Origin: Pseudomonas taiwanensis
GTDB lineage: Bacteria > Pseudomonadota > Gammaproteobacteria > Pseudomonadales > Pseudomonadaceae
Reading direction: 5' to 3'
NCBI RefSeq assembly: GCF_013393345.1
Contig: NZ_QJRF01000069.1
Location: 372,001-436,000 of the forward strand
Length of the DNA: 64,000 nt
Part shown: one piece after another, positions 8,720 to 17,527 of the stretch
How the letters are laid out: each line of letters starts with the position of its first letter
Position numbering within the stretch: position 1 is the stretch's first letter
Position numbers and translations under genes: made by a program
Notes under the pieces: generated by a model
What the model was told of the DNA's origin: nothing
The model's database searches: none
Seen by the model: only the letters and a program-made list of their open reading frames with translations

Positions 8720-9778
8720 ATGCCAGCGCCCCTTCCCCCTCGTGGCCGTGGTACCGCCAGCAACCCCTTCAATCGGTTCGCTCCGACCACCTCGGTGGCC
8801 ATGGATGACGGTTGGTTCCAGGAGGTTCCGCCGAGCCGCGCGACCGAGGTCCGGTTGGAAACCGCCAAGAGCATCATCACCCGCAACCAGTCGCCGGACC
8901 TGCCGTTCGACCGTTCAGTGAACCCCTATCGCGGCTGCGAGCACGGCTGCATCTACTGCTATGCGCGGCCCAGCCATGCGTATTGGGACATGTCGCCGGG
9001 ATTGGATTTCGAGACGCGGCTGATCGCCAAGACCAACGCCGTGGCCCTGCTCGAACAACAGCTTTCCAAGCCGGGCTACCAGTGCGCGCCGATCAACCTC
9101 GGCTCCAACACCGATCCTTACCAGCCCATCGAGCGCGAACACCGCCTCACCCGTCAGACCCTCGAAGTGCTGCTGCGCTACCGCCACCCGGTGACCATCG
9201 TCACCAAGGGATCGCTGGTGTTGCGCGACCTCGACCTGCTCACCGAGCTGGCGGAGCAGAACCTGGTGGCGGTGATGATCAGCCTCACCACCCTCGACGA
9301 CGAACTGAAACGCACCCTGGAGCCCCGCGCCGCCGCTCCGTCGGCACGCCTGCGCGCGATCCGCGTGTTGAGCGAGAACCGAATTCCGGTGGGTGTGCTC
9401 TGTTCGCCGATGATCCCGATGATCAACGACATGGAGCTGGAAAGCCTGCTGGAAGCGGCTCGCGATGCCGGGGCGCGGCAGGCGAGCTACATGCTGCTGC
9501 GCCTGCCCAGGGAGGTGGGCCCGCTGTTCGAGGAGTGGCTGGAGGCGTACTACCCACAGCGCGCCGCCCACGTGATGAGCATCATCCGCCAGTGCCGCGG
9601 CGGGGAAATCTACGACAGCCGTTTTGGCCACCGTTTCAAGGGTGAGGGCCCCTTCGCCGAGCTGCTGGCGCAGCGTTTCGCTGTGGCCATTCGCAAGCTC
9701 GGGCTCAATCGCCGACGCGATTACGAACTGGACTGTTCGCGCTTCTGCCCGCCCGGCGGACAGATGGCGTTACTTTGA
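8720..9778 (+). CDS. SOS-regulated radical SAM protein (SplB-like, PA0069 family)
   Basis: 352 residues. The iron-sulfur ligands are in RGCEHGCIYCYARPSH (Cys73, Cys77, Cys80; CxxxCxxC), and the fold matches the spore photoproduct lyase-like radical SAM group. The C-terminus carries two further cysteines (DCSRFCPPGG). The frame is open 34 codons further upstream, but that reading would cross the LexA box; ATG 8720 is preferred. LexA control suggests a DNA-damage role, but the reaction is unknown and photoproduct repair is only a hypothesis. Confidence 0.88.
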   Translation: MPAPLPPRGRGTASNPFNRFAPTTSVAMDDGWFQEVPPSRATEVRLETAKSIITRNQSPDLPFDRSVNPYRGCEHGCIYCYARPSHAYWDMSPGLDFETRLIAKTNAVALLEQQLSKPGYQCAPINLGSNTDPYQPIEREHRLTRQTLEVLLRYRHPVTIVTKGSLVLRDLDLLTELAEQNLVAVMISLTTLDDELKRTLEPRAAAPSARLRAIRVLSENRIPVGVLCSPMIPMINDMELESLLEAARDAGARQASYMLLRLPREVGPLFEEWLEAYYPQRAAHVMSIIRQCRGGEIYDSRFGHRFKGEGPFAELLAQRFAVAIRKLGLNRRRDYELDCSRFCPPGGQMALL

Positions 9779-9888
9779 AGTGTGACTCGGCGGGCTGTAA
9801 CGACAGTCCTGTAGGAATTCAAATGCCGACAATCAGTGGATAATGGGCGGCATAAAAGACAATTCCTACGATGACCGAGGTTGGCAGC

Positions 9889-10596
9889 ATGAGCAACGAG
9901 CACGACAAGCTGGGCAGTGAAAGCGCCGAAGAAGCCCTGCGGACCATAGTCGAGGGCTTCCAGCGCTTCCGCGATGAGGTCTTCCCGCAACAGGAAGAAC
10001 TGTTCAAGAAGCTCGCCCATGAACAGAAACCCCGCGCCATGTTCATCACCTGCGCCGACTCACGCATCGTTCCCGAGCTGATCACCCAGAGCTCGCCGGG
10101 CGACCTGTTCGTTACCCGTAACGTCGGCAACGTCGTGCCGCCCTATGGCCAGATGAACGGCGGCGTCTCCACCGCGATCGAATTCGCGGTGATGGCCCTC
10201 GGCGTGCACCACATCATCATCTGCGGCCACTCCGACTGCGGCGCCATGAAGGCGGTGCTGGACCCGCAGACCCTGGAACGCATGCCGACGGTAAAAGCCT
10301 GGCTGCGCCATGCCGAGGTGGCGAAGATCGTGGTGCAGGAGAACTGTGGCTGCGCCAACCACGAGACCCTGGAAGTGCTCACCGAAGAAAACGTGGTGGC
10401 TCAGCTCGATCACCTTCGCACCCACCCATCGGTGGCGGCGCGACTGGCTAGCGGCCAGTTGTTCATCCATGGCTGGGTCTATGACATCGAGACGTCGGTG
10501 ATCAAGGCCTACGACGCCGAGCAAGGTCGCTTCCGTCCTATCGGCGATGGTCCCCTGCCGATGGCCACGCCGCGGCCGCGTTACCTGTCGGAGTGA
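9889..10596 (+). CDS. Beta-class carbonic anhydrase
   Basis: 235 residues from ATG 9889, which follows GAGG (9876-9879); an in-frame ATG at 9871 is less well placed. Zinc ligands are Cys55 and Asp57 in ITCADSR, and His114 and Cys117 in GHSDCGAMKA, the standard beta-class set. The enzyme interconverts CO2 and bicarbonate in the cytoplasm. It corresponds by sequence style to PA0102 (psCA1). It is a single-gene unit ended by a strong terminator. Confidence 0.93.
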   Translation: MSNEHDKLGSESAEEALRTIVEGFQRFRDEVFPQQEELFKKLAHEQKPRAMFITCADSRIVPELITQSSPGDLFVTRNVGNVVPPYGQMNGGVSTAIEFAVMALGVHHIIICGHSDCGAMKAVLDPQTLERMPTVKAWLRHAEVAKIVVQENCGCANHETLEVLTEENVVAQLDHLRTHPSVAARLASGQLFIHGWVYDIETSVIKAYDAEQGRFRPIGDGPLPMATPRPRYLSE

Positions 10597-10599
10597 CAG

Positions 10600-10629
10600 A
10601 AAAAAGGGCTGCTGGTGCAGCCCTTTTTC
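10600..10629 (+). terminator. Rho-independent terminator of carbonic anhydrase gene
   Basis: AAAAAGGGCTGC - TGGT - GCAGCCCTTTTT, directly after the stop codon. The stem is perfect and bounded by A- and T-runs, so it can also act on the convergent gene at 10655. Confidence 0.92.
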
Positions 10630-10654
10630 ATTTCCGGGATGAATCGCCTTTCAC

Positions 10655-11314
10655 TCAGCTTGCCGCGCGCTGGCCCAGGTTGAGCTCCAGCCCGACGCCC
10701 AGTTGCTCGGACATGCACGGCCAGCGTTTCCAGGCTTCCTCCACCTTGGGGTCATGCAGTTGCTGGCGATAGGCTTGCGCCGAGGGTTGGCTGAACACGT
10801 CCTCGTCCAGCAGTCCGTCCACGGCATGGTGCACGGCTTCGTCCAGCTGGTTGGCGAAAGGTTCGCCGATCAGTTGATGGGCGATCAGGTTGGCCACGGT
10901 GGTATCCAGCGGGATCAGCGGCTGGCCAAAATGGACGATGTAGCGGTCGTTGACTTCCTCCACCAGGCGATGGGCCAGGTAGGCCTCGTCGAGCAGGCCT
11001 TCCAGGCCATCGTGGCCCGCCATCAGGGCAGGAGGTTGCAGGAAGAACTGTTCCGCGACCTTGAGGACCGGCTTGATGCGGGACTCGATGCCGGCTTCGC
11101 GGGCGACGGTGGCGGCGGCGTCCAGTACATCGGGAACCTGTTCCACATAGGCAGCGATGAAGCGGGCGAGCACGCCCTGGGCGTCTTCTTCTGGCAGGCG
11201 GATGGCGGGGTGAAGGCTGGCGATCTGGGTTTCGAGGATCTGGCTGAGTTGCGTCGAGGCAGCTTCGTTCTCAAGGGCGCGCTGAATGACTTCGCGCAGT
11301 GCGGCGGTGTTCAT
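10655..11314 (-). CDS. Conserved hypothetical protein
   Basis: 219 residues, predicted soluble and mostly helical, rich in Leu, Ala and Glu with no signal peptide or membrane segment. An AGGAG ribosome site decides ATG 11314 over a start 7 codons upstream. No catalytic motif is recognised. It occupies the position of PA0104 beside the oxidase cluster in P. aeruginosa (from memory) but reads away from it. Function unknown. Confidence 0.75.
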   Translation of the reverse strand: MNTAALREVIQRALENEAASTQLSQILETQIASLHPAIRLPEEDAQGVLARFIAAYVEQVPDVLDAAATVAREAGIESRIKPVLKVAEQFFLQPPALMAGHDGLEGLLDEAYLAHRLVEEVNDRYIVHFGQPLIPLDTTVANLIAHQLIGEPFANQLDEAVHHAVDGLLDEDVFSQPSAQAYRQQLHDPKVEEAWKRWPCMSEQLGVGLELNLGQRAAS

Positions 11315-11689
11315 GACTGCTCCTGAAAAGGACATGGCGTGGTGAAGGTGAAGACAAGACCTTAGCTTGCCCGGAGAAACTGCTAAGACCGGATTGTCAT
11401 AATCGCTTAACAGTTATTCGGGCTCGCTATAAAAGCACTTTGCCATCCGCTGAAGCCCCGCGCCAGCCGTGGCGTTTAGGACAAGGCTTACGCGCCTTCA
11501 GCCATTTTCTCCAGCGCGTTGCGCAGCCGAAGTCCCTGTCTATACTCCGACTCGAAAGGCATTACCTGATGGAACCCGACTGTGCACCTGCGTGCCGAGG
11601 TCGGCGGTCTGAGTGTGGTAGTCCGGACAGCCGTCCCCAAGCCGTTGGCCCAGCCGGCGGGATAACAAGAACGAGAAGGGGAACCCGCA
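11315..11689 (+). promoter_or_regulatory. 375-bp leader/promoter region of the cytochrome oxidase operon
   Basis: No gene is visible here. A CTATAAA hexamer at 11427-11433 is a possible -10 element, of the RpoS-friendly type starting with C; no convincing -35 is seen. This would leave a leader of about 250 bases before coxB. In P. aeruginosa the aa3 oxidase is known to be RpoS-dependent and starvation-induced. GAGAAGGGGA at 11671-11680 is the coxB ribosome site. Confidence 0.45.
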
Positions 11690-12817
11690 ATGATGCGACA
11701 TCCACGAGTCTGGATGGGACTCCTGCTGCTGTCTGTTCTCAGCCAGGCGGAGGCTGCCTGGACAGTCAATATGGCGCCCGGTGCTACCGAGGTCAGCCGC
11801 ACCGTTTTCGATCTGCACATGACCATCTTCTGGATCTGCGTCGTCATCGGCGTACTGGTCTTCGGTGCCATGTTCTGGTCGATGATCATCCACCGCCGCT
11901 CCACCGGTCAGCAGCCCGCGCATTTCCACGAGAGCACCACGGTGGAAATCCTCTGGACCGTCGTGCCCTTCGTCATCCTCGTGCTGATGGCGGTGCCGGC
12001 GACCAAGACGCTGATCGACATCTATGACACCTCCGAATCCGGGCTGGATGTGCAGATCACCGGCTACCAGTGGAAGTGGCATTACAAGTACCTGGGCCAG
12101 GACGTCGAGTTCTTCAGCAACCTGGCCACGCCCGCCGACCAGATCCACAACAAGGCGCCGAAGGACGAGCACTACCTGCTGGAAGTCGACCAGCCGCTGG
12201 TGGTGCCGGTCGGCACCAAGGTGCGCTTCCTGATCACCGCCGCCGATGTGATCCACTCCTGGTGGGTGCCGGCGCTGGCGGTGAAGAAGGATGCGATTCC
12301 CGGCTTCGTCAACGAATCCTGGACCCGCATCGAGAAGCCCGGCCTCTACCGTGGCCAGTGCACCGAGCTGTGCGGCAAGGATCATGGCTTCATGCCCATC
12401 GTGGTCGAGGCCAAGTCCCAGGAGGACTTCGCCAAGTGGCTGGCCGCGCGCAAGGAAGAGACCGCCAAGCTCAAGGAGCTGACCGACAAGGAATGGACCC
12501 TGGACGAACTGGTTGCGCGAGGCGACAAGGTCTACCACACCACCTGCGCCGCCTGTCACCAGCCTGAAGGTCAGGGCATGCCGCCCATGTTCCCGGCGCT
12601 CAAGGGCTCGAAGATCGCCACCGGGCCGAAGGAAGACCACCTGAACATCGTCTTCCACGGCAAGCCGGGCACCTCCATGGCCGCCTTTGGCAAGCAGCTC
12701 TCCGAAGTCGATATCGCCGCCGTCATCACCTACGAGCGCAACGCCTGGGGCAACAACAAAGGCGACATGGTGACGCCCAAGGAAGTGCTGGCTCTGAAAC
12801 AGGCGGAAAGCCAATGA
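11690..12817 (+). CDS. coxB: Cytochrome c oxidase subunit II with fused cytochrome c (caa3 type)
   Basis: 375 residues: signal peptide, two membrane helices, a periplasmic CuA cupredoxin domain and a C-terminal cytochrome c domain. CuA ligands are in HSWWVPAL and CTELCGKDHGFM (Cys-x3-Cys-x3-His). The heme c site is CAACH, about residues 285-289, with a later Met (TSMAAFGK) as probable axial ligand. The protein takes electrons from cytochrome c to CuA and on to heme a in CoxA. It is the first gene of the oxidase cluster; its stop overlaps an in-frame ATG upstream of coxA. Confidence 0.96.
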   Translation: MMRHPRVWMGLLLLSVLSQAEAAWTVNMAPGATEVSRTVFDLHMTIFWICVVIGVLVFGAMFWSMIIHRRSTGQQPAHFHESTTVEILWTVVPFVILVLMAVPATKTLIDIYDTSESGLDVQITGYQWKWHYKYLGQDVEFFSNLATPADQIHNKAPKDEHYLLEVDQPLVVPVGTKVRFLITAADVIHSWWVPALAVKKDAIPGFVNESWTRIEKPGLYRGQCTELCGKDHGFMPIVVEAKSQEDFAKWLAARKEETAKLKELTDKEWTLDELVARGDKVYHTTCAACHQPEGQGMPPMFPALKGSKIATGPKEDHLNIVFHGKPGTSMAAFGKQLSEVDIAAVITYERNAWGNNKGDMVTPKEVLALKQAESQ

Positions 12818-12846
12818 AGAAGACACCGGCCTATATGGAGACTGAC

Positions 12847-14436
12847 ATGAGTGCAGTGATCGACCACGATCATGCCGGGCATGATCACCACCACGGTCCG
12901 GCCAAGGGCCTGATGCGCTGGGTGCTGACCACCAACCACAAGGACATCGGCACGATGTACCTGTGGTTCAGCTTCGCCGCGTTCCTGCTGGGTGGCTCGA
13001 TGGCGATGGTGATCCGCGCCGAGCTGTTCCAGCCCGGCCTGCAGATCGTGCAGCCGGAATTCTTCAACCAGATGACCACCATGCACGGCCTGATCATGGT
13101 GTTCGGCGCCGTGATGCCGGCATTCGTCGGCCTGGCCAACTGGATGATCCCGCTGATGATCGGCGCGCCGGACATGGCCCTGCCGCGTATGAACAACTTC
13201 AGCTTCTGGCTGCTGCCGGCCGCCTTCGGTCTGTTGGTCAGCACGCTGTTCAGCGCAGGCGGCGGACCGAACTTCGGCTGGACCTTCTACGCGCCGCTAT
13301 CGACCACCTATGCGCCGGAGAGCGTCACCTACTTCATCTTCGCCATCCACCTGATGGGCATCAGCTCGATCATGGGCGCGATCAACGTGATCGCCACCAT
13401 CCTCAACCTGCGTGCCCCGGGCATGACCCTGATGAAGATGCCGCTGTTCGTCTGGACCTGGCTGATCACCGCCTTCCTGCTGATCGCGGTGATGCCGGTG
13501 CTGGCCGGTTGCGTGACCATGATGCTGATGGACATCCACTTCGGCACCAGCTTCTTCAGTGCCGCCGGTGGCGGTGACCCGGTGCTGTTCCAGCACGTGT
13601 TCTGGTTCTTCGGCCATCCCGAGGTGTACATCATGATCCTGCCCGCCTTCGGTGCGGTCAGCTCGATCATCCCGGCCTTCAGCCGCAAGCCGCTGTTCGG
13701 CTACACCTCGATGGTCTACGCCACCGCGTCGATCGCCTTCCTGTCCTTCATCGTCTGGGCGCACCACATGTTCACCGTGGGTATCCCGTTGACCGGTGAG
13801 CTGTTCTTCATGTTCGCCACCATGCTGATCGCCGTGCCCACCGGGGTGAAGGTGTTCAACTGGGTGACCACCATGTGGGAAGGCTCGCTGACCTTCGAGA
13901 CGCCCATGCTGTTCGCCGTGGCCTTCGTCATCCTGTTCACCATCGGCGGTTTCTCCGGGCTGATGCTGGCCATCGCCCCGGCGGACTTCCAGTATCACGA
14001 CACCTACTTCGTGGTGGCTCACTTCCACTACGTGCTGGTGCCCGGCGCCATCTTCGGCATCTTCGCCTCGGCCTACTACTGGCTGCCGAAGTGGACCGGC
14101 CACATGTACGACGAAACCCTTGGCAAGCTGCACTTCTGGCTGAGCTTCATCGGCATGAACATGGCGTTCTTCCCGATGCACTTCGTGGGTCTGGCGGGCA
14201 TGCCACGGCGGATTCCGGACTACAACCTGCAGTTCGCCGACTTCAACATGATCTCGTCCATCGGTGCCTTCAGCTTCGGGGCGACCCAGTTCCTCTTCCT
14301 GTTCATCGTCATCAAATGCATCCGGGGCGGCAAGAAAGCTCCGGCCAAGCCTTGGGACGGCGCCGAAGGGCTGGAATGGACCGTGCCGTCGCCGGCGCCC
14401 TACCACACCTTCTCCACGCCGCCGGAAGTGAAGTGA
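12847..14436 (+). CDS. coxA: Cytochrome c oxidase subunit I
   Basis: 529 residues with twelve predicted membrane helices. Start ATG 12847 is chosen over ATG 12814 because GGAG (12837-12840) is correctly spaced and the product begins MSAVIDHDHAGHD, a His-rich N-terminus like the P. aeruginosa protein. FFGHPEVYI carries the CuB His-Tyr cross-link pair, and HHMFTVG the two further CuB histidines. The subunit binds heme a and the heme a3-CuB centre, reduces O2 and pumps protons. Confidence 0.97.
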   Translation: MSAVIDHDHAGHDHHHGPAKGLMRWVLTTNHKDIGTMYLWFSFAAFLLGGSMAMVIRAELFQPGLQIVQPEFFNQMTTMHGLIMVFGAVMPAFVGLANWMIPLMIGAPDMALPRMNNFSFWLLPAAFGLLVSTLFSAGGGPNFGWTFYAPLSTTYAPESVTYFIFAIHLMGISSIMGAINVIATILNLRAPGMTLMKMPLFVWTWLITAFLLIAVMPVLAGCVTMMLMDIHFGTSFFSAAGGGDPVLFQHVFWFFGHPEVYIMILPAFGAVSSIIPAFSRKPLFGYTSMVYATASIAFLSFIVWAHHMFTVGIPLTGELFFMFATMLIAVPTGVKVFNWVTTMWEGSLTFETPMLFAVAFVILFTIGGFSGLMLAIAPADFQYHDTYFVVAHFHYVLVPGAIFGIFASAYYWLPKWTGHMYDETLGKLHFWLSFIGMNMAFFPMHFVGLAGMPRRIPDYNLQFADFNMISSIGAFSFGATQFLFLFIVIKCIRGGKKAPAKPWDGAEGLEWTVPSPAPYHTFSTPPEVK

Positions 14437-14437
14437 T

Positions 14438-14989
14438 ATGAGCGGAGAACTGAGCACTCGCCGCCTGATCCTGCGCCTCCTGGTGCTGGTGGTGGCGATG
14501 TTCGGCTTCGGTTTTGCCCTGGTGCCGATCTATGACGTGATGTGCCAGGCGTTCGGCATCAACGGCAAGACCACCGGGTCGGCCTACGAGGGCGCCCAGA
14601 ACGAAGACCAGCAGCGTCAGGTGCGAGTGCAGTTCCTCGCCACCAACGCTGCCGGGATGAGCTGGGAGTTCCGTCCCAAGGCGGACGATCTGGTGGTGCA
14701 TCCGGGGGCGAGCAACGAGATGCTGTTCATTGCCTACAACCCCACCGACAAACCGATGACGGCCCAGGCCATTCCCAGCGTGGCGCCGTCCAAGGCGGCG
14801 GCGTTCTTCCACAAGACCGAATGTTTCTGTTTCACCCAGCAGGTCCTGCAGCCCGGCCAGCGCATCGAGATGCCGGTGCGCTTCATCGTCGATCGCGACC
14901 TGCCGGCCGATGTGCATCACCTGACCCTCGCTTACACGCTGTTCGATATCACCGCCCGCAAGCCACCAGTCGCCAGGAATGACGGCTGA
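14438..14989 (+). CDS. ctaG: Cytochrome oxidase copper chaperone CtaG/Cox11
   Basis: 183 residues: one N-terminal membrane anchor followed by a periplasmic immunoglobulin-like domain. KTECFCFTQQ contains the Cys-Phe-Cys copper site of the Cox11 family. It delivers Cu(I) to the CuB site of CoxA. The gene starts 1 bp after the coxA stop, so it is co-translated with it. Confidence 0.95.
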   Translation: MSGELSTRRLILRLLVLVVAMFGFGFALVPIYDVMCQAFGINGKTTGSAYEGAQNEDQQRQVRVQFLATNAAGMSWEFRPKADDLVVHPGASNEMLFIAYNPTDKPMTAQAIPSVAPSKAAAFFHKTECFCFTQQVLQPGQRIEMPVRFIVDRDLPADVHHLTLAYTLFDITARKPPVARNDG

Positions 14990-15014
14990 CGGGCCGATAA
15001 GGAGAACAACAACG

Positions 15015-15902
15015 ATGGCTAGTCACGAGCAGTACTACGTCCCGGCCCAGAGCAAGTGGCCGATCATCGCCACCATCGGCCTGCTGACCACGGTCTACGG
15101 CCTGGGCACCTGGTTCAACGACCTCAAGGCGGCGCGGCCGGATTCAAACGGCCCGATCATCTTCTTCGTCGGTGGGCTGATCGTCGCCTACATGCTGTTC
15201 GGCTGGTTCGGCAATGTGATCCGAGAAAGTCGCGGCGGCCTCTATAGCCCGCAGATGGACCGGTCCTTCCGCTGGGGCATGAGCTGGTTCATCTTCTCCG
15301 AGGTGATGTTCTTTGCCGCGTTCTTCGGCGCCCTGTTCTACATCCGCATGTGGGCCGGACCCTGGCTCGGCGGTGAGGGCTCCAAGGGCGTCGCCAACAT
15401 GCTCTGGCCGAACTTCGAATACACCTGGCCGCTGCTGAACAACCCGGACTCCAAGCTGTTCCCGCCGCCCAAGGCGGTGATTGACCCGTGGCACCTGCCG
15501 CTGATCAACACCCTGCTGCTGGTGACTTCGAGCTTCACCGTGACCTTCGCGCACCATGCACTGCGCAAGAACAAGCGCGGTCCGCTCAAGCTGTGGTTGG
15601 CGCTGACCATCCTGCTGGGGGTGACCTTCCTGGGCTTCCAGGCCGAGGAGTACATCCACGCCTACAAGGAACTGGGGCTGACCCTCGGCTCGGGCATCTA
15701 CGGCGCCACCTTCTTCATGCTCACGGGCTTCCACGGTGCCCACGTGACCATGGGGGCGCTGATCCTGACGGTGATGCTGGTGCGCATCCTGCGCGGCCAC
15801 TTCGACCCCGAGCATCACTTCGGCTTCGAGGCGGCGGCCTGGTACTGGCACTTCGTGGACGTGGTCTGGATCGGCCTGTTCACCTTCGTCTACGTGCTGT
15901 GA
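15015..15902 (+). CDS. coxC: Cytochrome c oxidase subunit III
   Basis: 295 residues with seven predicted helices; start ATG 15015 is preceded by AAGGAG (14999-15004). The family sequences FHGAHVTMGAL and AAAWYWHFVDVVWIGLFTFVYVL at the C-terminus identify subunit III, which stabilises the catalytic core. The open frame extends 12 codons upstream over the ctaG stop, but that reading lacks a ribosome site. Confidence 0.96.
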   Translation: MASHEQYYVPAQSKWPIIATIGLLTTVYGLGTWFNDLKAARPDSNGPIIFFVGGLIVAYMLFGWFGNVIRESRGGLYSPQMDRSFRWGMSWFIFSEVMFFAAFFGALFYIRMWAGPWLGGEGSKGVANMLWPNFEYTWPLLNNPDSKLFPPPKAVIDPWHLPLINTLLLVTSSFTVTFAHHALRKNKRGPLKLWLALTILLGVTFLGFQAEEYIHAYKELGLTLGSGIYGATFFMLTGFHGAHVTMGALILTVMLVRILRGHFDPEHHFGFEAAAWYWHFVDVVWIGLFTFVYVL

Positions 15903-15910
15903 GGAAGGCG

Positions 15911-15932
15911 GCCGCAAGCGGGGGCTTGCGGC
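15911..15932. terminator. Hairpin after coxC
   Basis: GCCGCAAGC (15911-15919) and GCTTGCGGC (15924-15932) form a perfect 9-bp stem between the convergent coxC and DUF2909 genes. There is no T-run on either side, so strength is uncertain. Confidence 0.45.
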
Positions 15933-16136
15933 TTACCAGGTGACTTGAGAAACGAACTGACCGCTATAGAAACCCCAGGCAATGAGCGCAAGGGTGATGG
16001 CGGTCAGGATTACACGAACCGTTAGCGCATTGACCACGCGGGAGCTGCGACCTTCGTCCTTGACCAGGAAGAAAAGGCCGCTGAACAGGCTGACCATCGT
16101 GGCAAGCAACATGAGGACGATCGCAGCTTTGAGCAT
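15933..16136 (-). CDS. DUF2909 twin-transmembrane protein
   Basis: 67 residues with two predicted membrane helices (MLKAAIVLMLLATMVSLFSGLFF and VILTAITLALIAWGFYSG) joined by a short charged loop KDEGRSS. DUF2909 genes commonly sit between coxC and the SURF1 gene on the opposite strand, as here. A role in oxidase assembly or stability is inferred from this location alone. Confidence 0.85.
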   Translation of the reverse strand: MLKAAIVLMLLATMVSLFSGLFFLVKDEGRSSRVVNALTVRVILTAITLALIAWGFYSGQFVSQVTW

Positions 16137-16205
16137 GCGTGACTCCGGGGGAAGGGGGATGTTGTGCAGTATAGCCAGCCCTGTTCAGCGTCACGGACGA
16201 CGCTC

Positions 16206-16934
16206 ATGAGTGGCTTCCGGCCTGGCCTGGCGCCCACCCTGGTGGTGCTCGCGCTGCTGCCGGTGCTCATTGGCCTGGGCTTCTGGCAGCTTTCCCGTGC
16301 AGACGAAAAACGCCAGCTGCTGGTGGCCGCCGAGGCCCGCCGCATCGCCGCCCCAACCACCATCGATGCGCTTCTCGCCAGTGCCGACCCCGCCTACTTG
16401 CGGGTGCGTCTGCACGGCCATTTCGACGCCGCCCACAGCCTGCTGCTGGACAGCCGCATCCGCGACGGCAAGGCCGGCGTCGAACTGCTGCAACCCTTCC
16501 AGGACGACGCCAGCGGCCAGTGGCTGTTGGTCAATCGTGGCTGGCTGCCGTGGCCGGATCGCCGGGTCGCGCCCGTCTTCAGCACCCCGGACGGTGCCCA
16601 GGAATTGACCGCCTGGGCCTACGTGCCGCCGGGCGCGGCGTTCGAACTCAAGCATCTGGAAGCGAGCGGCTGGCCTCAACTGGTCAACCAGGTGGATGCC
16701 GACGCGCTCTGGAAACACCTGGGCCGCAATGGCGTACCCCTGGAGCTGCGCCTGGAGGAAAGCCCGGCGGCCTATCGCAGCGATTGGCCAGTGGTCGCCA
16801 TGGGCCCGGAGAAACACCTTGGCTACGCCGTGCAATGGTTCGCCCTGGCGATCGCGCTGCTCGGCCTGTTCATCTACTTCGGATTGCGCAAAGGACGGGA
16901 GAACAATAATGAACCCAGCACTCGCCATGCCTGA
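16206..16934 (+). CDS. SURF1-family cytochrome oxidase assembly protein
   Basis: 242 residues from ATG 16206, giving MSGFRPGLAPTL followed by a first membrane helix with the SURF1 signature LGFWQLSRADEK; a second helix lies at the C-terminus (WFALAIALLGLFIYFGLR). The periplasmic loop contains LVNRGWLP, another family block. SURF1 proteins help insert heme a into subunit I. The 3' end overlaps the next gene by 26 bp in a different frame. Confidence 0.93.
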   Translation: MSGFRPGLAPTLVVLALLPVLIGLGFWQLSRADEKRQLLVAAEARRIAAPTTIDALLASADPAYLRVRLHGHFDAAHSLLLDSRIRDGKAGVELLQPFQDDASGQWLLVNRGWLPWPDRRVAPVFSTPDGAQELTAWAYVPPGAAFELKHLEASGWPQLVNQVDADALWKHLGRNGVPLELRLEESPAAYRSDWPVVAMGPEKHLGYAVQWFALAIALLGLFIYFGLRKGRENNNEPSTRHA

Positions 16935-17490
16935 GACCGCACCGCCACGGCGCCGTGGACGCATCCAGCTGCTGCTGATCCTGATGGTGGTGATCGGCCC
17001 GATGATATTGGCCACGGCCATGTACAAGTTCAGCTTCTGGGTGCCCGAGGGGCGCAGTTTTCATGGCACGCTCATCGGCAATGGCCAGACCCTCGTCGAC
17101 CTGGGGGTGCAGGACACGACGCCGGGGCAGACCTGGCAACTGCTGGTCACCGCGCCGTCCGGCTGCCAGCAGGATTGCCAGCAGATGGTGTTCGTCGCGC
17201 GGCAGATCCACATCGGGCTCGGCCGCGACGCCTCTCGTGCGACCCACGCCCTGGCGGTAACCGAGGTGTCGGCAGACTATGCGGACAAGCTCAAGCAGGA
17301 ATATCCGCGGCTGAAACGCTACGGTCTCGATCAGACCACCTACAGCAAGGCCACCGACAACCTCGGTGGCGCCCAGCTGTGGATCGTCGACCCCCACGGC
17401 AACCTGGTGCTGCGCTACGACGGCACCATCAAGGGCAAGAAGATCCTCAACGACCTGCGTCACCTGCTGAAGCTTTCCAATATCGGTTGA
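16909..17490 (+). CDS. Membrane-anchored thioredoxin-fold-like protein of the oxidase cluster
   Basis: 193 residues from ATG 16909, with ribosome site GGGAG just upstream inside the SURF1 gene. One N-terminal membrane helix is followed by a periplasmic domain with GCQQDCQQMVF, a possible Cys pair, and a final stretch (WIVDPHGNLVLRYDGTIKGKKILNDL) that resembles the end of Sco/thioredoxin folds. It corresponds to PA0111. A redox or copper-delivery role in oxidase assembly is inferred from fold resemblance and position. Confidence 0.82.
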   Translation: MNPALAMPETAPPRRRGRIQLLLILMVVIGPMILATAMYKFSFWVPEGRSFHGTLIGNGQTLVDLGVQDTTPGQTWQLLVTAPSGCQQDCQQMVFVARQIHIGLGRDASRATHALAVTEVSADYADKLKQEYPRLKRYGLDQTTYSKATDNLGGAQLWIVDPHGNLVLRYDGTIKGKKILNDLRHLLKLSNIG

Positions 17491-17527
17491 ACGACCCCTT
17501 TCTCCGGAAAGGTGAGGAGCGGCTGCT

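Noticed and set aside
12814-12846. Longer CoxA start at the ATG overlapping the coxB stop
   Set aside because: ATG 12847 has a better ribosome site and gives the family N-terminus; the 11 extra residues are probably untranslated spacer.
16164-16205. Longer SURF1 start
   Set aside because: The extra 14 codons fall in the divergent promoter gap shared with the DUF2909 gene; ATG 16206 places the first membrane helix normally.
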